DNA of 37,901 nucleotides from Candidatus Amesbacteria bacterium RIFOXYB1_FULL_44_23. Its GTDB lineage: Bacteria > Patescibacteriota > Microgenomatia > CAZETR01 > Amesbacteraceae. Positions within the stretch are counted from its first letter, which is position 1, and each line of letters starts with the position of its first letter. The position numbers were made by a program, and so were the translations under genes. Below are positions 9,832-20,263 of this stretch, piece after piece. The stretch covers positions 1-37,901 of the forward strand of contig MEXR01000052.1 of NCBI GenBank assembly GCA_001773775.1, given 5' to 3'. Below the pieces are notes generated by a model, which was not told the origin of the DNA, did not search any database, and saw only the letters and a list, made by a program, of their open reading frames with translations.

Positions 9832-11476
9832 ATTGATTCTGATTTTGGTGGGAAGTTTTGTTTGGTCCCTGACCATGATCAAAAGCGGACTCATGTACAG
9901 TTTTGGACTGGGCTTTTGGGGTCCCAATGGTCATGATGGCATTTGGCATTTATCTCTGATCAGGCATTTATCCCAAGGCAGATTTGAAATGCCGATATTT
10001 GCCGGAGAGACGTTAAAAAATTATCACTTCGGGTTCGATTTGATTCTGGCCGTACTTTCCCGTCTGACTTTTATTTCTCCGTCGGTATTGTACTTCCAGA
10101 TTGTTCCGCCTCTTATTGCTCTGGCTTTGGGAGCTTTGGTGTATAAATTTGTTTTTGCCTGGAAAAAATCAGCCGCTTCTGCCTGGTGGGCGGTATTTTT
10201 TGTATATTTCGGCGGCAGCTGGGGTTGGTTGGTTAATTTTATTAAAAACCGCTCATTGGGAGGCGAGTCCATGTTTTGGTCTCAACAAAGTATTTCCACG
10301 CTTTTAAACCCGCCCTTTGCCTTGTCCTTGATCTTACTGTTTCTGGGGCTATGGCGATTAACCCAAAAACCCACTTCCAAAAATTTGCTTCTTATCTCGA
10401 CTGCTTTCGGATTTTTAGCCATCGTTAAAATTTATGCCGCAATTTTGGTTCTTGCCGGATTATCATTATCGGCAATCTACTCATACTTTTTCAAAAAAGA
10501 TACCTATTTATTAAAAATATTGGGACTCACATTCGCAATAAACGCCCTGCTGTTTTTGCCTTTTAATAAAAATTCTTCGTCACTGATCATCTTTAACCCC
10601 GGTTGGTTTTTACAAACCATGCTTTCGGTATCGGATCGTTTTCAATGGTTACGATTGTACCAGGCCCTTATTTCTCAAAACATTTTTAAACAGGTAATTG
10701 GCTACTCATTGGCTTTGACTTTATTTATAGTTGGAAACCTGGGCACCAGAATGATATTTCTTTCTGGATTTAAAAAGTTTACATCGGACTTTTTTAGTAT
10801 ATTTTTGTTAGTAGCCTCAGCCGCAGGCCTGGTTATCCCTATGCTTTTTGTTCAGGCTGGTACTCCCTGGAATCCTATTCAATTTTTCTATTACTCCCAA
10901 ATGTTTATAGGAATTCTCTCCGGAATTTCTCTGTCTGAGATTCTTTCAAATAAAAAGTTAAACAGCCAGCTTCGGTTTACGATTTGCGGCTTAGTCATCC
11001 TAACGACCCTGCCGACTTCTGTTGATACGCTTCGTCATTATTTGCCCGGTAGGCCTCCGGCCATGATTTCAAAAGACGAATTGGCGGCCCTCAAATTTCT
11101 GTCCCAAATGCCGACGGGCGTAGTTTTAACTTATCCAATCAGTCCAAACCCCTACATTGAAGCCCCCCGGCCTTTATATTATTACGAATCCACAGCTTAC
11201 GTCTCAGCCATGACCGGCCAGCCGGTCTTTATTGAAGATGAGGTTAATTTAAACATCACCGGTTATGATTGGCCAACTAGAAAAAAACTATCTCAGGAGT
11301 TTATGGTCCAGACCAATGTTTTAAAGGCAAAGGCCTTTTTGTCCCAGTACCACATCCGGTATGTATATTCTCCCTTAGTGGCTAAATACCGCCCGGAGTT
11401 ATCCGCCCAGGAGTTGGGGGGAAAAGTTATCTTTGAAAACTCTCAGGCTGCAATTTGGGAGGTCAATGTAAAATAG
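9806..11476 (+). CDS. Polytopic membrane protein, GT-C-like
   Basis: 556 aa; GPNGHDGIWHLSLIRHLSQGRFEMPIFAGETLKNYHFGFDLILA followed by many TMs and a C-terminal soluble part. Confidence 0.65.
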   Translation: MSIFEKKSKLILILVGSFVWSLTMIKSGLMYSFGLGFWGPNGHDGIWHLSLIRHLSQGRFEMPIFAGETLKNYHFGFDLILAVLSRLTFISPSVLYFQIVPPLIALALGALVYKFVFAWKKSAASAWWAVFFVYFGGSWGWLVNFIKNRSLGGESMFWSQQSISTLLNPPFALSLILLFLGLWRLTQKPTSKNLLLISTAFGFLAIVKIYAAILVLAGLSLSAIYSYFFKKDTYLLKILGLTFAINALLFLPFNKNSSSLIIFNPGWFLQTMLSVSDRFQWLRLYQALISQNIFKQVIGYSLALTLFIVGNLGTRMIFLSGFKKFTSDFFSIFLLVASAAGLVIPMLFVQAGTPWNPIQFFYYSQMFIGILSGISLSEILSNKKLNSQLRFTICGLVILTTLPTSVDTLRHYLPGRPPAMISKDELAALKFLSQMPTGVVLTYPISPNPYIEAPRPLYYYESTAYVSAMTGQPVFIEDEVNLNITGYDWPTRKKLSQEFMVQTNVLKAKAFLSQYHIRYVYSPLVAKYRPELSAQELGGKVIFENSQAAIWEVNVK

Positions 11477-11481
11477 TAGTC

Positions 11482-11985
11482 ATGAAAATCCTTGCAGACA
11501 TTAAAGACGGCCAAATCCCAAAAGGCGACCTGTCGGTCAAATTGCGTAAAGCCGTCCGTGCAGTAGCATTCGATACAAAAGACCAGATACCGATTCTGTT
11601 TGTTTCTAAATTTCATTATCACAAATTGCCGGGTGGTGGCATAGAACCGGGTGAGGACAAACACCAGGCTCTGCAAAGAGAGGTGGAAGAAGAATCGGGT
11701 TGTCAGATACAAATCATTAAGGAAATCGGCCAGGTCATTGAATACCGCTCCGAGTGGTCGTTAAAACAAATCTCCTATAGCTATTTAGCCAAAATTGTTT
11801 CAAAGGGGGAATTGAAGTTTACCAAGGAGGAATCGGAAGATGGATTTCAACTGCAATGGATGACTCTGGATGAGGCCGTCTCAGTCTTTGAAAAAGAGGC
11901 AGAAAATCTTGAAGGTTATGAACCGCCGTTTATTAATAAACGCGATTTGGCAATTCTTAAGGGCGCTAAACTATCAATCACATGA
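11482..11985 (+). CDS. NUDIX hydrolase
   Basis: NUDIX box GGIEPGEDKHQALQREVEEESGCQI; start MKILADIK at 11482. Confidence 0.9.
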   Translation: MKILADIKDGQIPKGDLSVKLRKAVRAVAFDTKDQIPILFVSKFHYHKLPGGGIEPGEDKHQALQREVEEESGCQIQIIKEIGQVIEYRSEWSLKQISYSYLAKIVSKGELKFTKEESEDGFQLQWMTLDEAVSVFEKEAENLEGYEPPFINKRDLAILKGAKLSIT

Positions 11986-12560
11986 TCATCTATCTTTGCC
12001 GCCATGGTCAAACGACAGGAGATATCGAAGACCGGTATGGCGGCGACTATGAAGATCACCTGACTGATTTGGGAAAAATCCAGGCAGAAGAATTAGCAAG
12101 GAAACTACAGAACAGAAGAATTCAGAAAATTTTCACCAGTTCCAGAATCAGAGCTCAGGAAACTGCCAAAATAATCAGCGATATTTTGAAAGTTGACGTT
12201 GAAATAGTACACGATTTGCGCGAACGCAATCATTACGGAATTCTCACCGGACTTATTAAATCTCACGCCAAAAAGGAGCATCCGGATTTAGTTGAGAAAC
12301 TATCCAATCACCGTATAGCCATTACCGGAGCCGAAGATTATGAAAGTTTTGGCCAAAGGGTTACTGCCGGGTTAGAAAAAATTACCGCCCGCGACTTGGA
12401 CACAGTTTGCATTATTTCACATGGTGGGCCGATTCGTTTTATTTTCAGGGAAATTATCAATTTCGGAGAAATTGATATCTCAGATTGTGCTTACGCCAAA
12501 CTCATTTGGGAATACAAACGGCTGTCGGTTCTGGATTTAAACGGAATTACTAAAAAGTGA
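11982..12560 (+). CDS. Histidine phosphatase (phosphoglycerate mutase-like)
   Basis: YLCRHGQTTGDIEDRYGG, LTDLGKIQAEELA, SSRIRAQETA, ISHGGPIR; ATGA overlap with NUDIX. Confidence 0.9.
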   Translation: MIIYLCRHGQTTGDIEDRYGGDYEDHLTDLGKIQAEELARKLQNRRIQKIFTSSRIRAQETAKIISDILKVDVEIVHDLRERNHYGILTGLIKSHAKKEHPDLVEKLSNHRIAITGAEDYESFGQRVTAGLEKITARDLDTVCIISHGGPIRFIFREIINFGEIDISDCAYAKLIWEYKRLSVLDLNGITKK

Positions 12561-13032
12561 TTGGGTGACTTTTGAAATAATCCTTTAACGGTTCGGAATA
12601 TTGGTCTCGGTCAGCCGGTTCAGCCACCCGTGAATTGTCCATATTTGAAAATAGCTGGTCATTTTCAAACCGGGGAAACAGATGCATATGATAATGAAAG
12701 GCATGTTGACCGGCAGCCGGTTCATTGTTCTGTAGTACATTAATCGCCAGACAATTGCGCACTTCTTTTAAAGCTACGGCTACCTTTTTACTCACACTTA
12801 CAATTCTGTGCAGCACTTCATTGGGAATTTCGTATAAGTTTTCAAAATGTTCCAGGGGCACAATAATCACATGCCCGGGGTTGTTCCCCACAAACTTTGA
12901 ATTAACTGCTGCCATTACTACTTCGTCTCGATAAAAGATATCGGCCTGTTTCATCATGGTCTTATCATTCTCGACACCTGATACGGCCAGACATATTGGA
13001 CAGATGTAGTTATGCGGAGCGTGATTAAACAT
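12550..13032 (-). CDS. HIT family hydrolase
   Basis: HIT motif HAFHYHMHLFPRF; NPGHVIIVPLEHFENLYEI. Confidence 0.88.
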   Translation of the reverse strand: MFNHAPHNYICPICLAVSGVENDKTMMKQADIFYRDEVVMAAVNSKFVGNNPGHVIIVPLEHFENLYEIPNEVLHRIVSVSKKVAVALKEVRNCLAINVLQNNEPAAGQHAFHYHMHLFPRFENDQLFSNMDNSRVAEPADRDQYSEPLKDYFKSHPITF

Positions 13033-13033
13033 A

Positions 13034-13522
13034 TTAGGAAAATATACTCGCCGTTTGAAAGTCGCCTTTATTTGTATAATATTTTTTCATCAATTCTTTT
13101 GATTTATCTCTTAAAAATGCATCTGGTTCACTATTAAGTTCGATCGTTTTAAAATCCGTTTGCATTTTTTCGCTATCCATCAAAAATTTCACACCCCCTT
13201 TGTACGGATCATCCAACGCCCATGTTATATGACGAATATTTGTTCTGGTGACAAAAAAGGCGCACGCAAAACATGGCTCAAGGCTTGTAAACAAAAAGGT
13301 TGAATCTGGGTTGTGTTTAAAGACAATTTTAATGTTTGCTTTTCGCATGCAAATAACTTCAGCGTGAGCAGTAGGATCATTGCTCAATTTAATTTCATTA
13401 AATCCCTCCGATATAATTTCTCCGTTTTTATCCGCAATTACTGCTCCAATTGGTACGCTCCCTTTATCTAAAGCAATTTCTGCTAACTCAATTGTTCTTT
13501 TTAAGAGTTTTAATTGATCCAT
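13034..13522 (-). CDS. Nucleoside/cytidine deaminase family (TadA/guanine-deaminase-like)
   Basis: AHAEVICMRKA and SLEPCFACAFF zinc motifs. Confidence 0.85.
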   Translation of the reverse strand: MDQLKLLKRTIELAEIALDKGSVPIGAVIADKNGEIISEGFNEIKLSNDPTAHAEVICMRKANIKIVFKHNPDSTFLFTSLEPCFACAFFVTRTNIRHITWALDDPYKGGVKFLMDSEKMQTDFKTIELNSEPDAFLRDKSKELMKKYYTNKGDFQTASIFS

Positions 13523-14816
13523 TTTTGAAATTAAGCAACTTGACTAATATTATCACGGAAAATCCACTTAGAATTCTCGTCACAATTGAATCATAAACCA
13601 ACATAAACTGTTTTAGGGGTTCAAACGATGCGGGTATCCACCATTGGTTGTACAGATTTAGCCAAAAAATTACTGACCACACCAGCCACCACTTTAATAA
13701 CCGGAATTGCGTTGCCACCAGAATAAGCCCAAACAACATTCCGGCATATAAGTACCGGTCGAGCATTCCGGTCATAAACATAAAACTTCCGGCTGAAATT
13801 ACAAACAAACCTTCCCACATTCTCCATCGGTCTTTACGGTTAGTTTCAATTCTCCAAATAGCCAGCACATGTATTGCGCCGTAAGCCAAAAGTCCCCACA
13901 CTACAGCCGGTATTCCCAAGAATTTATTCCAGTGGTTGGTTGGTTTATTCCCGGTAACTATTCTCCACAAATTAAAGGCGTTGGTTGTGACTCTGGGTTC
14001 GGCTTTTTCAAATACGATCCTCTTTAAATCATACCAGGCAAATTCGAATGGATTTTTGTGAGTATAAGGAGCCGTGGTAGTCCAAAATAATACTCCTGCT
14101 AAAACCACTCCCAACACTTTAACCACTAATTTTGCCGGCGTTTGCCTTAAATAATAATACCCGACAAAAGGTGCCAGAATCAAAGCTGTGGGTTTGATTA
14201 ATATTCCCAGAAGTATCAATCCGGGAGATAGCATTATCAATTTATGTTTATACAGTAGGTATACTCCCCCCAAAACCAAAGCAAATCCCACTCCGTCATA
14301 CTGCCCCCACAATGCGCTTACATACCAGGAAAAAGGGGACAGTAAGAAAACCACAGCCAAATACGTTTTTTTAGTGATCAGCCATACCAGCCAGGCTATT
14401 GCCAAGTCAGCTGCAACGGGGATTAGTTTCATTGTCACCAGAAATCCGATTTGAAACGGAATTTCTAAATTTACCCTTCCATATCCAAACCAATATACAA
14501 AATCAGTCAGCCACGGAGTCTTATCTCCCGGCAAAATTTTATTGAGTTGAAAGTCAGTCCAGGCTAATCTGCCCAACAGCTCAATGTGCAGTCTTTTATT
14601 AAATGCATATATTGAGTTAATGACTGGAGGTTGGGTTGGCCAGGCATATGTCCAATATGAATTATCATAAAATTTGGCCGGACCATAATCGTATATCCAT
14701 TCTCCCCAGCCGGCGTTTGACCACATATCTACGTGCCAGGCTTTGTCCGTCAGCCAAAGCCGTCCGAATATGGCAAATATCACCACCACGCATATTAATA
14801 GTTTTCTTTTTGTCAT
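13488..14816 (-). CDS. GT-C-like mannosyltransferase-type membrane protein
   Basis: Start trimmed to MTKRKLLICV (ATG at 14814-14816, ATGA overlap with upstream gene stop); VDMWSNAGWGEWIYDYG, LWGQYDGVGFALVLGG. Confidence 0.72.
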   Translation of the reverse strand: MTKRKLLICVVVIFAIFGRLWLTDKAWHVDMWSNAGWGEWIYDYGPAKFYDNSYWTYAWPTQPPVINSIYAFNKRLHIELLGRLAWTDFQLNKILPGDKTPWLTDFVYWFGYGRVNLEIPFQIGFLVTMKLIPVAADLAIAWLVWLITKKTYLAVVFLLSPFSWYVSALWGQYDGVGFALVLGGVYLLYKHKLIMLSPGLILLGILIKPTALILAPFVGYYYLRQTPAKLVVKVLGVVLAGVLFWTTTAPYTHKNPFEFAWYDLKRIVFEKAEPRVTTNAFNLWRIVTGNKPTNHWNKFLGIPAVVWGLLAYGAIHVLAIWRIETNRKDRWRMWEGLFVISAGSFMFMTGMLDRYLYAGMLFGLILVATQFRLLKWWLVWSVIFWLNLYNQWWIPASFEPLKQFMLVYDSIVTRILSGFSVIILVKLLNFKNGSIKTLKKNN

Positions 14817-16171
14817 CAATATCTGTTTATCTGCACCACTTTCCAATTATCAATTCCCGTTTGCCACACTCCGGCTATTGGGCCCTTTCTAAAATATAAT
14901 AACTCGGCCGCCGGATCCTTTTGGATGTCTTTAGCATCCGCCAAAGTTACCACAAACAAGTTATCGGAAATCTCGTATTCAACGTAGTCTTTCAGTCGGA
15001 CCTCCTGAACTAACAGTAAATCTCTGTATTTTTTTCCGGCCGGATAAATATCCGGGCTTCCCAGGACTGCCAGATTGGCGTTAACTAATTTTTGCCCTCT
15101 GATTTCTCTGGCCATGATTTTGGTTGCAGCCCGGGCTAATTGCAGATTTCCCTGCCAGATCTCCTGATGCCATAGTTTCGGCAGACCGACAACAGATCCA
15201 ACCATCAAAACCAGTCCAATAAAGCAAGCCAATAATTTGCCATATCGTTTCCTAGGACCAATCAGCCAAACCGCAAAAAATGGCACCGAAGGCAAGAAGT
15301 AGTGCCACTGAGCACTGAATTTAACCGTAGCCAGAATAGGTAATATCCACCCCACCAACCAAAACAGATTGCTTCTGTTGTTTCTTAAGTCCCAAACTCC
15401 CAATCCCAACAATCCAAACCCCAGTATCATAAGTATCGCCTCGTCTTTAGTCGTAAACATTAGTCTTTCAAATCCCATAAAACTGACTTTGGCTTTTTCA
15501 AACAAAAACTTTGCCGACATTTTTTCGGTTTGCTGTCCGTAACTTACTGCCTGCCGCCAAAACAGTCCCGGCGGATGTCTCAGATCAAAAATTACAAAAG
15601 GTGACACTGCCATCAAAAACCCCAACAGTGTTACTAAACTTCTCTTTTTAATCAGTGTCCACACCGCCGGGATCAGCGCCAAAAAGTGATGGTGTAGGGC
15701 AAGTCCCAAAGCCAGTCCCGATTTCAGTCCCGAACTAAGTAGTCCCAGAGTTATCCAAAGGGGTAAAAAATTAGGGTTCCATGCCCATCTGCTTATTTCT
15801 ACCAGCGGATACCAGATAGCCAGGGCAAGTCCCGTTATCCACCACCACCCGGGATTTATTTTTACCGCCAGATACCATAACGCACAAAATGTCATCATTC
15901 CCCAAAACACCGCTCCCACCACCGGTCCCAGCGGGTCAAAGTCGTAAATGACAGCAAATGGCAGCAGCAGATAATAGGTCAGAGATGAAAACATATGACT
16001 TCTGTCGTCAGAAATAGGCCCAGCCAAAGTTATTTTTTTCTCCACCCAAATCTGATGCATATTCACCAAATCCCGTGATTCATCTGACAAAAAATGGGAA
16101 CTTACTTCAAGTCTGTATAACCGCACTGCCAAAGCCAGCAGTAGGATAACCACTATTCCAATTTTTTTCAT
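14816..16171 (-). CDS. GT39/PMT-like polytopic membrane glycosyltransferase
   Basis: HFLSDESRDLVNMHQIWVEKKITLAGPISDD..LTYYLLLPF. Confidence 0.82.
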   Translation of the reverse strand: MKKIGIVVILLLALAVRLYRLEVSSHFLSDESRDLVNMHQIWVEKKITLAGPISDDRSHMFSSLTYYLLLPFAVIYDFDPLGPVVGAVFWGMMTFCALWYLAVKINPGWWWITGLALAIWYPLVEISRWAWNPNFLPLWITLGLLSSGLKSGLALGLALHHHFLALIPAVWTLIKKRSLVTLLGFLMAVSPFVIFDLRHPPGLFWRQAVSYGQQTEKMSAKFLFEKAKVSFMGFERLMFTTKDEAILMILGFGLLGLGVWDLRNNRSNLFWLVGWILPILATVKFSAQWHYFLPSVPFFAVWLIGPRKRYGKLLACFIGLVLMVGSVVGLPKLWHQEIWQGNLQLARAATKIMAREIRGQKLVNANLAVLGSPDIYPAGKKYRDLLLVQEVRLKDYVEYEISDNLFVVTLADAKDIQKDPAAELLYFRKGPIAGVWQTGIDNWKVVQINRY

Positions 16172-17763
16172 AAGTCCACAACTCTGAAACTTGTATAACC
16201 CTTAACATCAAAAAAATCCACTACTTTGGCCCCATCCCTTTGCATTTGTTCAGCGGCATAGTCCGGAATTCTGGCTGTAGGTCCGACCAGAATCGCATTT
16301 TTTATTTTCCAGTCCTCCTGGGAAATCTTTCTGAAAGTAAATTTTCCGAAAGCATAATCTTCAGTCCCTGAATTTTTTCTGTTTAATCCTGCTTCATCAA
16401 GATATTGCTGGGGAGAATATCTGCTGTAAAAAAGAACAAATATGTATGGCGCAATATGTGGACTATCAAAAATTACCTTCTCCTTATTTTGTGAGAGAGA
16501 AATTATTGTAGGCACGGATTGCTCAAATCCCGGTTGAAAATCTCCGAAATTATCCCAGGGTGCAAAAATAGTTACCGTCAGAAAAGTGTACCAGCTGGAT
16601 ATCGCAAAAATTCCGCAAAAAGCCACAATCACGGCCGCTTTTATCATTTTGTAAGGCTTAAGAAGCCCCACCAGGTAACTAGCCCCGATTGCCATAATCA
16701 TAGTCAGCATCGGATATACAGCTACCGTTCTCACCACCGAAAACCAGTTCCAGGTCACCACTCCCGGAAGAGGAGCCAAAAGTAAAACCGCAATCGCCAC
16801 TTTCAGAAATTGTTTTGACTTAAAAAAGACCAGCAGTCCGGTTATTAAAAGTGGCAACAATTCATAACCAAATAACCCCAATGTGGGAATTCTCAGAATC
16901 GGTTCCACCGAACCTCGGACAAACAAACTGGCCGGAGAAAAGTAGGCCATAAATTGTCCAGCCAGCTGCCAAATCATTGTATAAATCGGAGAATAGACGA
17001 TTTGCGAAAATTCTTTCGGCACAAACGGCCACAGCTTCAAAACATTGGTAGCAGTCAACCGGCTGCCGGCAGGTTCAGTTACAAAGCTGACTATAAGAGG
17101 CAGTAGTCCTAGTCCTAAAATTAGACCTAATTTAGTTAGTTCGGCTCTGTTTAACCTGACTGGCCGAAAAAGTATCCACAACAAAACAAATGTAGGCAAA
17201 GCCACAGCCCTCTGAGCATGATATGCATACATCGAAATGATCATCAGAATAAAACTCGCATAAAAAAACCGTTTTTCCTTTAACCCCAAAATAAATGCCC
17301 CGATGCCCAGGTAGTACAAACTACTGGCCAGGTTGGCCTCAAAGGCAATTCTGGAAAAATGCATTGCCCATGGGGACAGACTCAAAAAAACCGCCGCCGC
17401 CAATCCGGTTTTAAAAGATCCGGTCAGCTTGACTGTCAAATATAAAGCCAGGAATACTAAAATTACCCCTGAAATCACGGACGTTAATCTGGTGCTGGTC
17501 TCTGACAAGCCAAATAACGCTACCGGGGGCACCGATAGATACGAATACAAGGCCGGTTTGTAATCGTCAAAGGACCGCAGCGATACCGGCAAAACTTTAC
17601 CGAACTCATCCCTGCCTGTCTTAAGTAGGCTGTAAGCGTTATAACCCAAGGCGGCCTCGTCCCAGTTTACGCTGTCAGGGGATTTATCTACCCGCCAAAG
17701 CCTTACCCCAAAGGAAAGTGCCAAAATTAATACCATTAACAAAATGTATATGTTTTTTTTCAT
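16168..17763 (-). CDS. GT39/PMT_2-like membrane glycosyltransferase
   Basis: NWDEAALGYNAYSLLKTGRDEFGKVLPVSLRSFDDYKPALYSYLSVP is a classic GT39 N-terminus. Confidence 0.87.
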   Translation of the reverse strand: MKKNIYILLMVLILALSFGVRLWRVDKSPDSVNWDEAALGYNAYSLLKTGRDEFGKVLPVSLRSFDDYKPALYSYLSVPPVALFGLSETSTRLTSVISGVILVFLALYLTVKLTGSFKTGLAAAVFLSLSPWAMHFSRIAFEANLASSLYYLGIGAFILGLKEKRFFYASFILMIISMYAYHAQRAVALPTFVLLWILFRPVRLNRAELTKLGLILGLGLLPLIVSFVTEPAGSRLTATNVLKLWPFVPKEFSQIVYSPIYTMIWQLAGQFMAYFSPASLFVRGSVEPILRIPTLGLFGYELLPLLITGLLVFFKSKQFLKVAIAVLLLAPLPGVVTWNWFSVVRTVAVYPMLTMIMAIGASYLVGLLKPYKMIKAAVIVAFCGIFAISSWYTFLTVTIFAPWDNFGDFQPGFEQSVPTIISLSQNKEKVIFDSPHIAPYIFVLFYSRYSPQQYLDEAGLNRKNSGTEDYAFGKFTFRKISQEDWKIKNAILVGPTARIPDYAAEQMQRDGAKVVDFFDVKGYTSFRVVDL

Positions 17764-17770
17764 AATCTAA

Positions 17771-19306
17771 TTATTTGATTTCAACTTTCCATATATAATC
17801 TCCGTTTCCGAAACTGACAGTATCATGTGTTATATAACTTTCTAAAAGTTTATATTCCCCGGGTAACTCTGACGGCACAAATCCGTTGTCATTCTTATCT
17901 TTTTTATTTCCGATAAACTCACCCGGTAGCCCCACGTATATTCCCTTTCTTGCGTTTGATTTTCTATTTAAATCAAAATGATCAAAGACGATATTGTCAA
18001 ATGTGTTTGAGTTCTCAACTCCGTTCCAAAAAACGCCTGCCTCCATTTTGTTGATCCAGGCATAGTACAGAAACGATCTGCCCAAAATGGTAGTCACAAA
18101 TCCGGGCGTGGCCTGCGGCCTGTTCTCAATCATACGGGCCATGGTCAGTTGGGCCATTGGCCTATTATCCCGCCAATATTCCTCATGACCGACAAAGTGC
18201 GCATAATTCATCAGTCCGCTCCAGATAATCAGGCCAATTATAGGAACTTTCAGATAGTTATTAAAAGTCCGGATCCCCAAGAAAGCCCACATCGACAGCC
18301 CCAGGTACAAACCGGTACCGTTTATAAGAAAACTGCCTGATTTACCAAAAAAGCTGGCGACAACTCCCCAAATCAAAAACAAATTTGCCATTTGCGCCCA
18401 TTCCTTATTGGATTTACTTCCCTTATATATTCCCCAAAGAGCTAGCGGAATCACCCAAAACGGTAGAAATGATAGTTCCTTACTACTCCACAGGTTTTTA
18501 GAAATAGTAGTATCGGCTTGCCCGGGATATGACCATTTTTCAAAATCAATCATTTCAGAAAAATGTTTTCCCACCGCCAGATACCCAAAAACTAGCTTGT
18601 TGTAAGAAATCCTCTTCAGCTTTAAGGGAATTACATCATTGAAGTTATTTAACTGATATTCAAATTTTGCTCTCTGATCGACCGCAAACATTAAATTGGA
18701 TTCAGTTAGCCCCATATCTTTCCAAAACCATCTGCTTGAATTAAATCCGCCCGTTACCCAAATTCCAAAACCTATTAGAAAAACTCCCAGTATAAAAGCG
18801 CTTAGTTTATTTCCGGCAATCCGCTTATTAAGAGTTAAATTAAAAGCCAGGATCCCCGAAAGAAATATCCCTGAAAAACTGCTCATCGACAAAAATAGCA
18901 GTAAAAAAATGATGATTACATTCCTAAGTCGTTTTTCTTTAATCGTTCGCGACGTCCCCAGAACTGCTAGGCCTAAAAAAAGAGACCACAGTCCGGGTAA
19001 GTTAAAAACCATCAAGTTCCAAAACCAAGGCATTACCAGAAGTCCTGTTCCCAGACAGGCAATAGGAATGGCCAATAGTAAATTAGGCAGTCTCAAACCT
19101 AAATCCCAAAGCCCGAAAATCGGCATTAAATACGGAGCTTCGGCTAAGTACGTTGGCTCGATCCTTGCATTGGTTAGCTTTCCCATTGCCACATATCTTT
19201 CCACCAGTTCTGTTTCACTGGGGGCAAAATTTCTTCCCAAAATTGTTATCCCGACTAAAATTACCACCCCAGTCCACAAAAGTACCTTGCCAAGCCGGCT
19301 TCCCAT
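17771..19306 (-). CDS. Divergent GT39-like polytopic membrane protein
   Basis: 511 aa; EPTYLAEAPYLMPIFGLWDLGLRLPNLLLAI resembles the GT39 second-loop region, but the N-terminal acidic motif is degenerate. Confidence 0.6.
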   Translation of the reverse strand: MGSRLGKVLLWTGVVILVGITILGRNFAPSETELVERYVAMGKLTNARIEPTYLAEAPYLMPIFGLWDLGLRLPNLLLAIPIACLGTGLLVMPWFWNLMVFNLPGLWSLFLGLAVLGTSRTIKEKRLRNVIIIFLLLFLSMSSFSGIFLSGILAFNLTLNKRIAGNKLSAFILGVFLIGFGIWVTGGFNSSRWFWKDMGLTESNLMFAVDQRAKFEYQLNNFNDVIPLKLKRISYNKLVFGYLAVGKHFSEMIDFEKWSYPGQADTTISKNLWSSKELSFLPFWVIPLALWGIYKGSKSNKEWAQMANLFLIWGVVASFFGKSGSFLINGTGLYLGLSMWAFLGIRTFNNYLKVPIIGLIIWSGLMNYAHFVGHEEYWRDNRPMAQLTMARMIENRPQATPGFVTTILGRSFLYYAWINKMEAGVFWNGVENSNTFDNIVFDHFDLNRKSNARKGIYVGLPGEFIGNKKDKNDNGFVPSELPGEYKLLESYITHDTVSFGNGDYIWKVEIK

Positions 19307-19342
19307 TGGTCAATCATATAACAAATATAGTAAAATCAGACA

Positions 19343-20263
19343 GTGCTATCCGTTGTCATTAGCGCCTGGAACGAAGAACAGAACCTACCTCGAGTCGTAG
19401 CCTCAGTTCGGGGATTAGCCGACGAAATTGTCGTGGTGGACACCGAAAGTACCGACAAAACCAAATTAGTCGCCAAGCAGTTGGGCTGCCAGGTCTTTAG
19501 CCACCCGAATACCGGTATTGTTGAGCCAGTCAGAAACTTTTCCATAGCCAAGGCCAAGGGCGACTGGGTACTGTTATTAGACGCTGATGAGGAAGTATCT
19601 CCCGCTCTCAAAAAACACATTCAGAAAGTCATCTCCGAAAATAAAGCCGATTATTTTCGTATCCCCAGACGCAACTACATTTTTGGTCGCTGGATTAAAA
19701 GTTCTCACTGGTGGCCGGATTACGTTTACCGGCTGTTTCGCAAAGGTTATATAGTTTGGGACAGCGCCATCCACAGTATTCCCCAAACCCGCGGCTTAGG
19801 TCTAGATTTTTCTTCAGACGAAGACCATGCCATTATTCATCATCACTATTCGACCATTTCCCAGTATTTTGAGCGTGTTAACCGCTACACCGATCATCAA
19901 CTTTCGCTTTTGGTTGCCAACGGAGTGGTATTTAAGTGGCAATACTTACTGCAAAAACCGGCCCAGGAATTCCTGCGTCAGTTTTTTTCCCGGGGCGGTT
20001 ACAAAGAGGGGATTCACGGATTGGCTCTTTCGGGACTGCAGACGTTTTCTGAAATGACTCTCTACTTAAAGCTTTGGCAACATCACGGCTTTTCTGATCA
20101 GAAAGTTTCCTTGCCTGAATTTGGTAAACAAGCCTCATCGGTGATTAGGGATTATTCCTGGTGGTATTTTGAAGAAACCGGGAAAAACACTTTTTTTCTT
20201 CTCAAACCCTTCGTTAAAATCCACCGCCGGATCGCCACTTTTTTATGCAGGTTTCTGTCATAG
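19343..20263 (+). CDS. GT2 glycosyltransferase (WaaE/KdtX-like)
   Basis: GTG start; SVVISAWNEEQNLPRVVAS, IVVVDTESTDKT, LLLDADEEVSP. Confidence 0.85.
   Translation: MLSVVISAWNEEQNLPRVVASVRGLADEIVVVDTESTDKTKLVAKQLGCQVFSHPNTGIVEPVRNFSIAKAKGDWVLLLDADEEVSPALKKHIQKVISENKADYFRIPRRNYIFGRWIKSSHWWPDYVYRLFRKGYIVWDSAIHSIPQTRGLGLDFSSDEDHAIIHHHYSTISQYFERVNRYTDHQLSLLVANGVVFKWQYLLQKPAQEFLRQFFSRGGYKEGIHGLALSGLQTFSEMTLYLKLWQHHGFSDQKVSLPEFGKQASSVIRDYSWWYFEETGKNTFFLLKPFVKIHRRIATFLCRFLS

Noticed and set aside
17748-17763. A8 tract right after a start codon as phase-variable homopolymer
   Set aside because: Only 8 nt, and the MKK(K/N) lysine codons common in membrane-protein starts explain it
18696-19400. 234-aa plus-strand ORF opposite the 17771-19306 gene
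   Set aside because: Antisense shadow of a clear membrane-protein gene; low-complexity K/P/S/I-rich translation with no recognisable motif
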